A DNA stretch of 64,000 bases, from positions 62,001 through 126,000 of the forward strand of contig JANQEK010000015.1 of assembly GCA_028278405.1 (NCBI GenBank), read 5' to 3'. The position numbers and the translations under genes are program-made. Shown one piece after another: positions 33,170 to 42,558 of the stretch (position 1 is its first letter; each line of letters begins with the position of its first letter). Below the pieces are notes generated by a model. That model was not told the origin of the DNA. It saw nothing but the letters and a program-made list of their open reading frames with translations, and made no database searches. The stretch comes from Nitrospinaceae bacterium (lineage in GTDB: Bacteria > Nitrospinota > Nitrospinia > Nitrospinales > Nitrospinaceae).

Positions 33170-34360
33170 TTAAGCAGACACTTTTTGAATGACGACCGCT
33201 TCAAAGTTGGTGACGTCGCCGCCGACCCGTTTGGTGGTGTAGAACAACACAAAGGGTTTCGAGCTGTATGGATCACGCAGGACACGCACTCCGGCGCGGT
33301 CGACAATGGTATAGGCCTGCTTCCAGTCGCCGAATGCAACCGGCAGGGCGTTGGCAACCACCGAGGGCATGTCTTCCATGCGATCGATGGGGTGCCCCAA
33401 CAGCATCTGCGGTTCACCTTCTTTAAGGCCCGGCGACCACAGGTAATCGCCGCCGCCGTCTTTCAATTTGGAAATGGACTCGATCGTGGAGCGTCCCATG
33501 ATCCAGCGCGCGTTGCGAATGTACGGCGTTTTGAGTGCATAGAACAACGAGCGCAACCCGTCGGCGGTCAACGCGCCGGCGCTGCCGGAATGGATCTGTT
33601 CGATCTCGCCGGGGTTGGTCGAACCTGCGGGATAGGTAAGCAGGCCGCGCGGTTTGTCGACTCCGTCGCCATTGATGAACGAAGTATTCTCAGTGGTCGA
33701 CATTTTGGCAGCAATCTTGCCGCTTAACCATTCCTCGACATTGACGCGCGCGTCGTCCAGCAACTGCTGGGTGGCTTTGGGCATGGCATAGATCTCATGC
33801 ACCGGGACACGCCGCACACCGATGGTGGGAGATGCGGTCTCGCTGCGCACACCGGTCTCGGCAGTCCAGCCGACCGCGGCTTCGCCGATATCCTCGGGAA
33901 TTTCCAAAGCATCGGAGCTGATCGTCTCCACTGTAGCGAGGCTGCGCATCGGTGAGGTTTCGGTCACTTTGGTGATGACCTGCCGGGACATCTGGCCGGT
34001 CACCCAGTAACCGCCTTGGGGATCGCTGTCCACCGACAGTTGCTTGACTTCGTCCGCGGTCAACGCGTTTTCACCGTGACGCAGATACTTATTGACGATC
34101 TGGTTCCGTTCGCCGTCATCAAAACTTTCGACAGGTTTGCCGGTTTCAAACACAGGGCGGTTGAGTTGCGTTTCGAGGTGTTCCAGACGGGATTTGACCT
34201 CTGCCAGGTTCTGCACTTCGCGGGCCAGCGCGTCGACTTGTTGGCTGATGAGCGGATCGCGTCGTCCCTGTTCCAGCTCGCGCAGGCGCTGGTCGTTTCT
34301 CGTTTTGAATTCAAGAAAGGATTTGTTGATGTCGTTGACAAGCTGCTTAAGGTCCTGCAT
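33170..34360 (-). CDS. HK97-type major capsid protein
   Basis: A 396-residue phage capsid of the HK97 fold. The N-terminal ~100 residues are a coiled-coil scaffold (LKQLVNDINKSFLEFKTRND, ..DALAREVQNLAEVKSRLEHL) normally removed by the protease. The main domain has ISSDALEIPEDIGEAAVGWT, NTSFINGDGVDKPRGLL and PQMLLGHPIDRMEDMP, all common in HK97-like capsids. ATG 34360 is preceded by AAGGAG. The track frame adds 30 N-terminal residues without support. The prohead protease gene lies upstream, as is standard. Confidence 0.93.
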   Translation of the reverse strand: MQDLKQLVNDINKSFLEFKTRNDQRLRELEQGRRDPLISQQVDALAREVQNLAEVKSRLEHLETQLNRPVFETGKPVESFDDGERNQIVNKYLRHGENALTADEVKQLSVDSDPQGGYWVTGQMSRQVITKVTETSPMRSLATVETISSDALEIPEDIGEAAVGWTAETGVRSETASPTIGVRRVPVHEIYAMPKATQQLLDDARVNVEEWLSGKIAAKMSTTENTSFINGDGVDKPRGLLTYPAGSTNPGEIEQIHSGSAGALTADGLRSLFYALKTPYIRNARWIMGRSTIESISKLKDGGGDYLWSPGLKEGEPQMLLGHPIDRMEDMPSVVANALPVAFGDWKQAYTIVDRAGVRVLRDPYSSKPFVLFYTTKRVGGDVTNFEAVVIQKVSA

Positions 34361-34403
34361 GCAGAAACTCCTTGTTGGGGTGCGCTGCCTTCTTGGGTGA
34401 CTT

Positions 34404-34940
34404 CTAACCGACGCGCAGGTGAGTGAGTAGGGTATGTAATGAATCTTCAAGCGGGGGTGAAGGTTCGACCTTGATCCGCGTCACGCCGGCTTCGGGATTC
34501 ATTGGAAAGGTGACGAGACTGTATTCCATCAGACGCACTTCTTTCAGCCGGCGAATTTTGAAATCCTCCGGATCGGGTGCGTCACTGAGGGTTTGGAACC
34601 CGATGGACAGCCCGGTGCGTCCGCCGACTTGGGTGGCCAGCTTCATCAGGCTGTGGCGTTCCCGGGCGGCCTGCACGTTGAGGTCAAGCTGGCCTCTCAC
34701 GAACAGGCCGATGCCGTCTTCTCGCGCTTCCAGGTTCCAGCCGATCTGGCGGGCCGGGTTGTGGTGATCAAGGATCGGTATCTTGCCGCCTCCGGTGTCA
34801 CGCAGCGATTGTTCGAACGCTCCCGGCTCCACCACGTCGTTGCCCAGATCCACGTTACCGAAAACCGCAGCGTATCCCTGGAACTGTCCGTTGTCGGACA
34901 CGTCGTTCAACTTGAATTCAAATGAATGGTATTCCTTCAT
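34404..34940 (-). CDS. HK97-family prohead protease
   Basis: A 178-residue serine protease of the herpesvirus/HK97 fold that trims the capsid scaffold during head maturation. GYAAVFGNVDLGNDVVEPGAF, the catalytic-type His in PILDHHNPARQIGWN and the Ser in RTGLSIGFQTL, together with LMEYSLVTFPMNP, are characteristic. It lies between portal (13 bp) and capsid genes, the usual order. Length is typical. Confidence 0.93.
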   Translation of the reverse strand: MKEYHSFEFKLNDVSDNGQFQGYAAVFGNVDLGNDVVEPGAFEQSLRDTGGGKIPILDHHNPARQIGWNLEAREDGIGLFVRGQLDLNVQAARERHSLMKLATQVGGRTGLSIGFQTLSDAPDPEDFKIRRLKEVRLMEYSLVTFPMNPEAGVTRIKVEPSPPLEDSLHTLLTHLRVG

Positions 34941-34952
34941 CTTTGTTGTTCC

Positions 34953-36137
34953 TTACTTCCGGGAAAGTTGAGAAAGGTCGTCACCCTCCTTGAGGGCTTC
35001 GTAACCGACCAGGGCTCTCTGTTCGTTGAGGGTGAGAAAGCGGCTGTCGTTGACGCGTTTCCATAATGCAGTTTGATCTTCGGACAGGGCTTCGATGGCG
35101 TTGCGGTTGTAGTTGAGTGTGAGCCCCTCGCCGAAGCGCGGCGTCAGCCAGGTGTTGAGGGAATCGCGCAGACGGCTCAGTGCCGGCAGCACCACTTCGG
35201 TGTACAACGCCTTGCGCGCTTCTTTCCGGTTCTGATACGTGGCGGGTGTGAGGCCGATCAACTCCGGCGGGATATTGTAGATCTGCGCGATCTGCAGAGC
35301 GCTGAATTTGAGGCCTGCGATCCAGTCCATGTCTTTAGGCGAGGTGCCGATCTCTTTCCAATCGATGTCCTCTTCCAGCAACAAAGGAGACCGCGCATTG
35401 GCGACTCCCTGGACCTGCTCGCGCATCTCGGACTTGAGTCTTCCGTATTGTTCATCGGTCAACCGCTTCTTGGACACGAGCGCTCCGGAAGGCACCGCGG
35501 AGTTGCGTAGAAGGGCGGCGTTCCACCGGTCACTGGCGTTGATCTTGTCCACCGGCAACGCCGCCACCTGGATCGGCGACAGTCCGTACCAGTCGTCCAG
35601 GGGATGGAACAGTTTGAGGTGCATGACCTGGTCGCGCGAAAACTTCACCGATTGACCCGCGACTTTGTACTCGTAGCCGCGGATGAAGTGGGTGGGATCG
35701 GGCAGGATGGTCATGCGGTCGGGTCGCAGAGTATAAAGTTCTGTCGGCGGTTTGGGTTTGCCGCGATCCGAACCGTGGGGCCCGACGGCCTCTAAATAAG
35801 CATTGCCGGACAGGTAGAGGCAAGCGGTGAGATGTTCGATCAGCTCGAAGCGCCCCTGAAACGGATTGGGACGGTCGATCAGTTTCAGAAGAGGGTGATC
35901 GGTGAGCTCTTCCTGTGCGCCATCTGATTTTGATTTGAACAATTGCCAGGACACGCCGGCGGCGGCCTCGGCAATTTCCCGGATGCAGGCAAAGACGACG
36001 CTGTTGGTCATGTAGCCTTCGCGTGCAATCGATTCGTAATTGGGTTTGATGCCGGAACCGTGGGGCAGGGGCATCATCAATGTGAGCGCGCGTGTCGCCG
36101 CACTGACTTTGCGTTTGAACCAGTGGGTTAGTTTCAT
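34953..36137 (-). CDS. phage portal protein (HK97 family)
   Basis: A 394-residue portal protein forming the DNA-entry ring of the capsid. Visible features are ISWQLF-type N-terminal wing segments, HPLLKLIDRPNPFQGRFELI, DWYGLSPIQVAALPVD, and KDMDWIAGLKFSALQIAQIY followed by NIPPELIG, the last being typical of HK97 portals. ATG 36137 has AAGGA nine bases upstream. The track start (36380) adds 81 residues without support. The terminase genes that would normally precede it are 6.8 kb further on. Confidence 0.92.
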   Translation of the reverse strand: MKLTHWFKRKVSAATRALTLMMPLPHGSGIKPNYESIAREGYMTNSVVFACIREIAEAAAGVSWQLFKSKSDGAQEELTDHPLLKLIDRPNPFQGRFELIEHLTACLYLSGNAYLEAVGPHGSDRGKPKPPTELYTLRPDRMTILPDPTHFIRGYEYKVAGQSVKFSRDQVMHLKLFHPLDDWYGLSPIQVAALPVDKINASDRWNAALLRNSAVPSGALVSKKRLTDEQYGRLKSEMREQVQGVANARSPLLLEEDIDWKEIGTSPKDMDWIAGLKFSALQIAQIYNIPPELIGLTPATYQNRKEARKALYTEVVLPALSRLRDSLNTWLTPRFGEGLTLNYNRNAIEALSEDQTALWKRVNDSRFLTLNEQRALVGYEALKEGDDLSQLSRK

Positions 36138-36372
36138 GCAGATCCTTATAGGAGGAGTCGCCTGTATCAGAATGCTGTAGAGCATTCTACAAGGTGGGTA
36201 TGGAATCAGGTGTGCAAACCGGGAAGGTTTTGTTGCAAAGGAAGTTAGGTGATTTGAAAGAGAGGGAAGCAGGGCGCGCATCCTTTCAACTTGTTGGCAG
36301 GCTGCTTTCAGACATATAATCTGATGACAGGTTCCTAACTGAATACCCAATCGCAAGTCTTTGAGTCCTGCA

Positions 36373-37176
36373 ATGAACAAACTCTATGTTCTGATTTTAG
36401 TTGTGTGTTGCCTGCTGGGTGTCGGGTGCCGGACTTATGTTTCTCCCTACACTTTTTTCTACACAGATGAAACCGGCGGCCTGGACGTGCGCACTTCGCC
36501 CTATTTTGAACAGTCAGACGGATTCCCCATAGTGATCGAAACTTCGTTTGAGAAGGCCTCAGAAGCCGAGGCCAAGTTACTGGAAGACGGGTACATCCGA
36601 ATCGGTCATTCCTCTTTCAACAAACAAATGCAGCACGAACATGGCGTCACCCTCCAGGCCAAAAAGGTCCATGCCGCGAAAGCTCTCTGGTATACCCGAT
36701 ACACGCACGCGGTGACCGGGTCGCGCAGCGTTCCCCACATCGAATTCAAAACAGACCCTTCCGGCACCATCACCAGAGAAAAGGCGATCTACCGTACGGA
36801 AACCTACAAGGACCGATACTTTGATCACGGCGCCACGTATTGGGTCAAATTGAAGGACAACGTGATCCGGCTTGGAGTGGTGGTGAAGGACGTCACCGCC
36901 AATCCTATAGGGCGTGATCAGGGGATGCGGATTGATGTGATCCGGAAGAACTCACCGGCATATGAAGCCGGTTTGGAGACAGGAGACCTGCTGCGCCGGG
37001 TCGGCGATATCAAGATGAACGACCTGACTGCTTACCGGGAAGCGCTCGAACAATACGCGGGAACGGAAGTACCTGTGGTCGTCATGCGGCAGGGGGAGGA
37101 AATCACGAAGGAGGTTACACTCAATCAGGGAACGACCATCAGCGATGAGTACCTCACGATCATCCGCATCCGGTGA
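36373..37176 (+). CDS. lipoprotein with a PDZ domain
   Basis: A 267-residue predicted lipoprotein: signal peptide with lipobox LLGVGC at about residue 20, a middle domain (DGFPIVIETSFEKASEAEAK), and a C-terminal PDZ domain (NSPAYEAGLETGDLLRRVGD, then IKMNDLTAYREAL). It is on the plus strand, opposite to the phage genes on either side, so it does not look like part of the late operon. ATG 36373 is used because the lipobox follows at a normal distance. Peptide or protein binding in the envelope is inferred. Confidence 0.8.
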   Translation: MNKLYVLILVVCCLLGVGCRTYVSPYTFFYTDETGGLDVRTSPYFEQSDGFPIVIETSFEKASEAEAKLLEDGYIRIGHSSFNKQMQHEHGVTLQAKKVHAAKALWYTRYTHAVTGSRSVPHIEFKTDPSGTITREKAIYRTETYKDRYFDHGATYWVKLKDNVIRLGVVVKDVTANPIGRDQGMRIDVIRKNSPAYEAGLETGDLLRRVGDIKMNDLTAYREALEQYAGTEVPVVVMRQGEEITKEVTLNQGTTISDEYLTIIRIR

Positions 37177-37208
37177 ATCGATTGAAGGTTTTCTTTGTGA
37201 ATTAAACT

Positions 37209-37481
37209 TTAGAAATACTTCCCAAAAATAAGCACACAATAACTGCTTGCCATTATAGTTGCGAGAATTAAAGGCCAAAGCAAAGTTTTTCTTACTAGGG
37301 CCTCAAATGCAAGACTCATCCCCCAAATTGTTAAGACTAAACTAACAACTGGAAAGACCAAAAGAACAATCCAAGCGCCACTACGCCCAAAATATAAATC
37401 AAAAATGCCCATAACCAGCAACAGAGATCCGATCAACGGTAAAGTGGCGCAACCGATGTAGACTTTCTCCGCCATTTTCAT
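37209..37481 (-). CDS. small membrane protein, 90 aa
   Basis: Three hydrophobic segments (CATLPLIGSLLLVMGIFDLY, AWIVLLVFPVVSLVLTIWG, LLWPLILATIMASSYCVLIF) indicate a three-helix membrane protein with short loops. No family is recognised. It lies convergent with the PDZ lipoprotein gene and follows the next membrane protein gene on the same strand. Confidence 0.55.
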   Translation of the reverse strand: MKMAEKVYIGCATLPLIGSLLLVMGIFDLYFGRSGAWIVLLVFPVVSLVLTIWGMSLAFEALVRKTLLWPLILATIMASSYCVLIFGKYF

Positions 37482-37517
37482 ATTATGATCCCGAAAAATC
37501 TGACCTCTTTATATTGT

Positions 37518-38264
37518 TCAGACATGGCTCACCTGTTCTTCCTGAGAGGTCAGGTGTTTGTAGGAGAAAGAGAGCGCGACAATCTCCACAGCCAGCAGGA
37601 CGAAGCGGAAGAGCATCACAATGAATTCTTCCGCCGAAGTAATCTGTTCTCTTAACAGCAAGGTTTCAGCATAAGTGAAAATGATCGGCGGCATCCCTAC
37701 CACCAGAGTTAACCGCCAGCCGTTGTCCCTTGTCAAATTCCACGCCCACTTCAGATTGACCTGCCGCTCCAGAGCGGTGGCCGGATACACCACGGTCAGC
37801 CGCGAAATAGAATAAATCAAAGGCAGGGACGATAAATAAAATAGAAACCAAATCCGGGGCAAATCGAATTCTTCCAATTGCGTTGCTGAAGTCGGAATAA
37901 AAAAATTGGCGACGATAAGATTCAATATCCAAAACGGGACCAGGAACAGGATCATCAGCAAAAGACCCCAGCCATAAAACCGCGTCTCTCTTTGCGTCCA
38001 TTTCAACAAGCCGTATTGCGGAACACCCTGATCTCCAAGCAGGGCCAGTCGGTGACAGGTCACAGCAAACAAAACGTAAATCGCCATGGAAAAAAATGCC
38101 TCGACCCACTGGAGTGGATTGTCATCGGCGAAATTAAATAAATAGGCGACCGCAATCATGATCACTACGGGAACCGCCAGCGCGCGCAGCAGGTGAGCTT
38201 TCTTTTCCCAGACAAACTGGAGGGTGTCGCGCAGGATTTCGATGACAGGCAGCGGTGTCGGCAT
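37518..38264 (-). CDS. polytopic membrane protein, 248 aa
   Basis: Six hydrophobic stretches (for example RALAVPVVIMIAVAYLFNFA, LLLMILFLVPFWILNLIVAN, FRFVLLAVEIVALSFSYK) and a basic N-terminal region. No recognised family. The start is uncertain: ATG 38264 (MPTPLPVIEIL) and TTG 38288 are both possible and neither has a clear ribosome site. It lies 37 bp before the small membrane protein gene, so they probably share a transcript. Confidence 0.6.
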   Translation of the reverse strand: MPTPLPVIEILRDTLQFVWEKKAHLLRALAVPVVIMIAVAYLFNFADDNPLQWVEAFFSMAIYVLFAVTCHRLALLGDQGVPQYGLLKWTQRETRFYGWGLLLMILFLVPFWILNLIVANFFIPTSATQLEEFDLPRIWFLFYLSSLPLIYSISRLTVVYPATALERQVNLKWAWNLTRDNGWRLTLVVGMPPIIFTYAETLLLREQITSAEEFIVMLFRFVLLAVEIVALSFSYKHLTSQEEQVSHV

Positions 38265-38608
38265 AAAAGTGTCCGCAAAACAATTCAAGATCGCATGACA
38301 ATCTCACGGTTTTCGAATACCCGATGGATACTCTCAGGTTAAGGCCCGGCCGATGGGGTGGCAATGGAATTTCAAATAGTTAGGACCTGGATCGGGGCTA
38401 CCGGGGCGGCTCGATAGGGGCTGAAAGCCGCCCCGGTCTTGACATCCTGACGTCTGCCTTTACCCTAATAATACAAGTTTTATCGCATAGTTAGGACTTG
38501 CTCACCCCATTTGGGTAGTTAGTTACGAGCGCCTTTGCGGCCCATGTCGTCCCTCACTGGTTGAGGGGCGTTTTTTATAATGAGAGCACCAGTTAAAGGA
38601 ATCAAGCA
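38265..38608. other. intergenic region with two strong hairpins; candidate small RNA or leader
   Basis: CCGGGGCGGCT (38401-38411) / AGCCGCCCCGG (38426-38436) form a perfect 11-bp stem. TTGACA follows at 38440. CCCTCA/TGAGGG (38551-38567) plus TTTTTT (38571-38576) is terminator-like, ending 32 bp before the cytochrome gene. No ORF is supported. It could be an attenuator or an independent small RNA of about 100 bases. Confidence 0.35.
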
Positions 38609-39262
38609 ATGAAGAAGTTACTATTCAGTCTGTTGTTCGTATTGTGTTTTGCCGTTCAGGCGCAAGCGCTTACTACTGCCAAAGGCGGAGTCAACGTCCT
38701 CCCCGAACCGTTGCCGGAATCGCCCGGTCAACTCATCTATGAAGAAATGGGATGTCCCATCTGTCACGGCCATCAGGGAGGCGGCGACGGCTTCATGGCG
38801 GAAGGATTGGATCCCAAACCGAGAAATTTTACCGACTTCAAGGTCATGAGCCGGTTGTCGGACATGACCATGGCACATTCCATCCGCAACGGTATTCCCG
38901 GGACCGGTATGCCGGCGTGGAACCTGACCGATAACCAGATCAACGATGTGATCGCCTACATCAAAACGTTTCTGGCCGACAGCCAGACGACGATCGGTGT
39001 GTGTCTCAACGAAAAGCGCGTCGTGGATGTGCGCAATCTCGATCTCGATAAAAACTTCGCGGTAGGAACCGACCAACAGCAGTTTCTGAAAGTCGCCTCC
39101 AAAGGCAACCGCGTATTGATCGAACCGAAAGACATCAATGTCATGCGTCATTTCAGAAAGACCCGGAAGAGTCTGGTGCGGACGCATGTCCTGGTCAACG
39201 GCGAAGAGGTGGATAGCGATTCCGCGTTGATCGTGGTACGTATCCGCGACTGTATCAAGTAA
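38609..39262 (+). CDS. secreted class I c-type cytochrome
   Basis: A 217-residue periplasmic protein: signal peptide (SLLFVLCFAVQAQA), haem site CPICH (about residue 49), then PRNFTDFKVMSRLSDMTM and GIPGTGMPAWNLTDNQI, where the Met is the likely axial ligand, followed by VIAYIKTFL, typical of class I cytochromes c. A ~90-residue C-terminal domain (DLDKNFAVGTDQQQFLKVAS) has no recognised family. It probably shuttles electrons in the periplasm. A strong terminator follows. Confidence 0.88.
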   Translation: MKKLLFSLLFVLCFAVQAQALTTAKGGVNVLPEPLPESPGQLIYEEMGCPICHGHQGGGDGFMAEGLDPKPRNFTDFKVMSRLSDMTMAHSIRNGIPGTGMPAWNLTDNQINDVIAYIKTFLADSQTTIGVCLNEKRVVDVRNLDLDKNFAVGTDQQQFLKVASKGNRVLIEPKDINVMRHFRKTRKSLVRTHVLVNGEEVDSDSALIVVRIRDCIK

Positions 39263-39300
39263 TCAAAGACAAGGAGCGTGACTTCCTTAACGGCAGGACC

Positions 39301-39343
39301 AACCCCTTCCGTCCGGCTCACTCCGGATGGAAGGGGTTTTTAC
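39301..39343. terminator. intrinsic terminator after the cytochrome gene
   Basis: AACCCCTTCCGTCCGG / CCGGATGGAAGGGGTT forms a 16-bp stem with one G-T pair and a 6-base loop, followed by TTTTTA. It separates the convergent cytochrome and membrane protein genes. Confidence 0.85.
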
Positions 39344-39344
39344 A

Positions 39345-39632
39345 TTATTCAGGTTGTTCTTTGGCGTATTTTTCCGCTCCCATTTGCCTGAGTTTGTAAA
39401 TAATCCACACGAGCAGGAAGTAGCCCAGATACTGGGAGATCAGCCCTACCGTAATAAACCACCAATCCGGTGATCCTGGAGGAACCAGCAGGCTGCACGC
39501 CAGCAACGCGGGGATAAAAGGAGCCAGCCATAGACCGTCGCCATGCAACAACCCCACGGTGCTATAGCCTCCAAACACTGTTATGGGAACACAGATCAAA
39601 GCCCACAGGGCGCTTTTCTTGACGTCACTCAT
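39345..39632 (-). CDS. small membrane protein, 95 aa
   Basis: Two to three hydrophobic segments (SALWALICVPITVFGGYSTV, APFIPALLACSLLV, ITVGLISQYLGYFLLVWIIY) and a charged C-terminal tail (MGAEKYAKEQPE). The family is unknown. It runs convergent to the cytochrome c gene, with a terminator between them, and marks the left flank of the AT-rich cassette. Confidence 0.55.
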   Translation of the reverse strand: MSDVKKSALWALICVPITVFGGYSTVGLLHGDGLWLAPFIPALLACSLLVPPGSPDWWFITVGLISQYLGYFLLVWIIYKLRQMGAEKYAKEQPE

Positions 39633-39793
39633 TTTTTGATCCAGATCATAGTGACCTGCTTCTTTCAGCTTTTTCTACTCTCTCAGGTTAAAGCCGGGAC
39701 GCTTGCGGGGCAAGAGATTTGAATAGGAAATAGCAGACCAAAAGAAGTGCTATGAGGTTCCTGAAGGAATACTTGGAGAAGGAGTGCAAATGT

Positions 39794-42016
39794 TTACTGA
39801 ATGGGTTTGGTCTGGCAGGAATATCCACCTTTATATTGAGCTTTATCAGTTAATGTTTGAAAAACCAATTGGGCAATTGGCATTCCTGGTTTTAGGGAAA
39901 GAGGGACGGTACCTGCATTGGCCAATTCAAGGACGATCACACCTTTAAATTCCGGGCCTACCTGAGTAGCCGTAGCAATAAAAAGTCCTAACCGGCCAAT
40001 ACTGGATTTACCTTCGACAAAAGCCATTAAATTATTTGGAAACCTAAAGAACTCTAGAGTTGTACCAAGAACAAAATCTCCAGGGTGAATTATAAAATAA
40101 TCATCAAAGGGGACATATACCTGACTTCTTCCTTTGCTACCAAATGATTCTCTCGCCTCTTTATTGCTTAAGTCAACCTCGCTGACTTTAGATTTTTTTG
40201 CGTGTGCAAACCAATTTCCTAAGTGAATATCAAGTGAAGATTCGTTTATGGTTTCAGAGTCTTTTATTATGATATTAGAGTCTCTTATTTTAGAACTCTT
40301 TGTTTTAGATATCTGTGGGACAACTGATAACCGGGATTCATTGCCAACCTCTAATTCCATTCTCCCAATAATATGGGAATCATTTAAAGCTCCTTTGATT
40401 TCTTTAATATCTTGGATAGACGCTGGCTTAGTTCTGGAAGATGACCCAAGTTCAAATATATCGATATCGTCCTTTGTTTTACTTCTCCTAATTGAAATCA
40501 GTTCAATGGCTTTAAAAACCAATCTACAAGTTTTTTGATATTCTTCATAGGCTTTGTCGAAGTCTTTTTCATCCTTTTCCTTTTTATCCCCAATTTTAAG
40601 CTGATAAACCCATGCGGCTGTCATTATTTCAGCAAATTCGTTTTGATCCTCGGCTTCAATAAATGGAGGCAAATCGTTATCGAGTAATTTTACTCTTTGA
40701 AATAGAGCGCTAGTTACTGCTGTTCTTTTTTGATTGGGTATAATTTGTTGCGCCAGCTCTTGCAATTTATCTATGGAGTCCTCAATTACCCCAATTGCTC
40801 TTTTATATAGCTCAATGTCATCTTGGGTGAATTCTTGTTCATCTGGATCTTCTCCAATAATCGACCCCCTACTGGACCAGTCTACTTCAGCCTCTTGAAA
40901 CCTTTTAGACCATTCATCCAAATATTCCTTTAGCCATAAAACAACACTATCTTCAAAACTGTTTGATTGTTGCCGGCTTTGTAGAATCTGCAATATTGCC
41001 TTATTATTTTCTTCCTTTAATAGCTCCTTAAAAACAATTTGCAATCTAAAAGCAATGCCAGGATAACCCGATGGTGTTAGCTTAGATTGTGGCCATTTTG
41101 AACTGGTTTTTAAGAATTCGCCCAAACCAATAAAAAATGACAAACCCATTATTCGAATACCAATTAGGTCAGCCAAAATTTCATGAAATGAAAAGTTAAT
41201 AAGAGAATTGATTTCTTCCCATATCTTATCTAATTCGGAAGGACTAATATTATTTTTGTAAATTTTTTCGATTTCATTCCGATCAATTTGATATAGAGTA
41301 AATAATTCTGAATTACTAGGATGTTCTGAGCTGAAATCCAAATAGTGACCCATTTCATGGGCCAATATTGGATACATCAGGATATCTTCCTTGTCTAATC
41401 CAGCAAAAGATAAGCCTGCAATAAATTTGGGAGGGCTTGATTCAAATTTGAAGAACTTTGCATTATTGTGAAACTCTTTACATTTCTCTTCGAATTTTGG
41501 AGAATTATCTTCCCATAGTTTATTAATCAATTCTTCCTTATTTCCAACATTAAGCTTCCCATTGAAATCTATAGTCGAAAAAGACAACAAATCTTCAATA
41601 TTAAGGGAGATGGGATCATAAATTAAATTATATTCCCAAGTCGGACTGACTAAGGCAACTATATTACCGTCATTTTTTGAAAAATGATCTTTAGCCATTT
41701 CTTGAATGGCTATTTGAATTTCGGGGGGAGTCAGTTGGGGATTACTACCGTGTAAGTATTGATTATAAGAAAATAGTTCTCTTATAATATTTGCCTGATC
41801 ACGGATTCTTGTTTCTAAATCGTTATCAAACAAGTTGTTATTACGATTCTCCTCGGTCTCTTTTTCAATCTGTTTGGCAATACAATAAAATAAACATGCA
41901 GTCGCACAAGCCCCATCAGAAAACTCATCTGGAGTAAATTGATACAATTCTTTTATAAATGCTTTTATTTGGTATCCAACTGCATCGATGGATATTCTTC
42001 TAACAGTTTCTTCCAT
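39794..42016 (-). CDS. metallopeptidase-like protein fused to a dCTP deaminase/dUTPase-fold domain
   Basis: A 740-residue protein, the largest of an AT-rich cassette. Residues ~220-224 read HEMGH, with a second motif EILAD at ~279-283, the HExxH plus ExxxD pattern of a zinc peptidase (gluzincin type). Residues ~590-740 match dCTP deaminase: IHPGDFVLGTTLEFF, VEGKSSIGRLGLFIATAT (Ser and Arg of the active site conserved), IVLELANAGTVPLSLKPGMP with the catalytic Glu. The usual RIDPG-type segment reads QVGPEF, so specificity may differ. I know of no described fusion like this. A role in nucleotide-depleting defence is inferred, not shown. Its ribosome site is very weak. Confidence 0.75.
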   Translation of the reverse strand: MEETVRRISIDAVGYQIKAFIKELYQFTPDEFSDGACATACLFYCIAKQIEKETEENRNNNLFDNDLETRIRDQANIIRELFSYNQYLHGSNPQLTPPEIQIAIQEMAKDHFSKNDGNIVALVSPTWEYNLIYDPISLNIEDLLSFSTIDFNGKLNVGNKEELINKLWEDNSPKFEEKCKEFHNNAKFFKFESSPPKFIAGLSFAGLDKEDILMYPILAHEMGHYLDFSSEHPSNSELFTLYQIDRNEIEKIYKNNISPSELDKIWEEINSLINFSFHEILADLIGIRIMGLSFFIGLGEFLKTSSKWPQSKLTPSGYPGIAFRLQIVFKELLKEENNKAILQILQSRQQSNSFEDSVVLWLKEYLDEWSKRFQEAEVDWSSRGSIIGEDPDEQEFTQDDIELYKRAIGVIEDSIDKLQELAQQIIPNQKRTAVTSALFQRVKLLDNDLPPFIEAEDQNEFAEIMTAAWVYQLKIGDKKEKDEKDFDKAYEEYQKTCRLVFKAIELISIRRSKTKDDIDIFELGSSSRTKPASIQDIKEIKGALNDSHIIGRMELEVGNESRLSVVPQISKTKSSKIRDSNIIIKDSETINESSLDIHLGNWFAHAKKSKVSEVDLSNKEARESFGSKGRSQVYVPFDDYFIIHPGDFVLGTTLEFFRFPNNLMAFVEGKSSIGRLGLFIATATQVGPEFKGVIVLELANAGTVPLSLKPGMPIAQLVFQTLTDKAQYKGGYSCQTKPIQ

Positions 42017-42030
42017 ACCTTTTCATAAAA

Positions 42031-42057
42031 AAAGGACTAGGCGGCGCCTAGTCCTTT
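42031..42057 (-). terminator. intrinsic terminator between cassette genes
   Basis: AAAGGACTAGGC / GCCTAGTCCTTT is a perfect 12-bp stem with a 3-base loop. On the minus strand it is followed by seven T's and lies 14 bp before the ATG of the 740-residue gene. It should stop most read-through into that gene, unless antitermination occurs. Confidence 0.85.
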
Positions 42058-42071
42058 ATATTCAACACGAA

Positions 42072-42536
42072 TTACTGCTTAACAACTATACTCGGTGATA
42101 ATATAGATTCATAAGATTCAACATCTCCTATATCAAATAATTGCTTAAAGAATTCTTTAAGATTATTTAAAGTATTCAGCTCAGAAGGGCTTGGAGTAAA
42201 TGAGGTTCCAAGTTTATTGATTATTAAAGCATATTCATGTAATTGCTTATCAAGTTCCTTTCTATCTTTTGCTAGAGCAGGACTAGAAATTCTAAGGGCA
42301 TTTGCCGCAATCCTATAATTGGCGATACATGCCATGGGATTTTTGGATTTTGCGTTGGATTTTGCTTTCGCAACCATGTCAAAGAATTCCTTAATATCCA
42401 TATAAACACTTCGGGGAATATCTTCTTTCTGCATTGTACCTTTATTAATAATCTTTTCTAGAGACTCGGACATTACTAATGCGGGGTACCTCCAATGACT
42501 GGCTTTTATGTTTCTAGATTTAACGATCCGAGACAT
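42072..42536 (-). CDS. unknown helical protein of the cassette, 154 aa
   Basis: Predicted to be mostly helical (AMINO-rich segments such as VYMDIKEFFDMVAKAKSNAK and DRKELDKQLHEYALIINKLG). No signal peptide or membrane segment. ATG 42536 follows GAGGTGAG at five bases. The track start (GTG 42545) overlaps that site. It lies between the DNA-binding-like gene (23 bp) and the 740-residue gene behind the terminator. It might regulate or restrain the large protein. That is inference from position only. Confidence 0.65.
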   Translation of the reverse strand: MSRIVKSRNIKASHWRYPALVMSESLEKIINKGTMQKEDIPRSVYMDIKEFFDMVAKAKSNAKSKNPMACIANYRIAANALRISSPALAKDRKELDKQLHEYALIINKLGTSFTPSPSELNTLNNLKEFFKQLFDIGDVESYESILSPSIVVKQ

Positions 42537-42558
42537 TTTTCTCACCTCTTCGCAAAGT

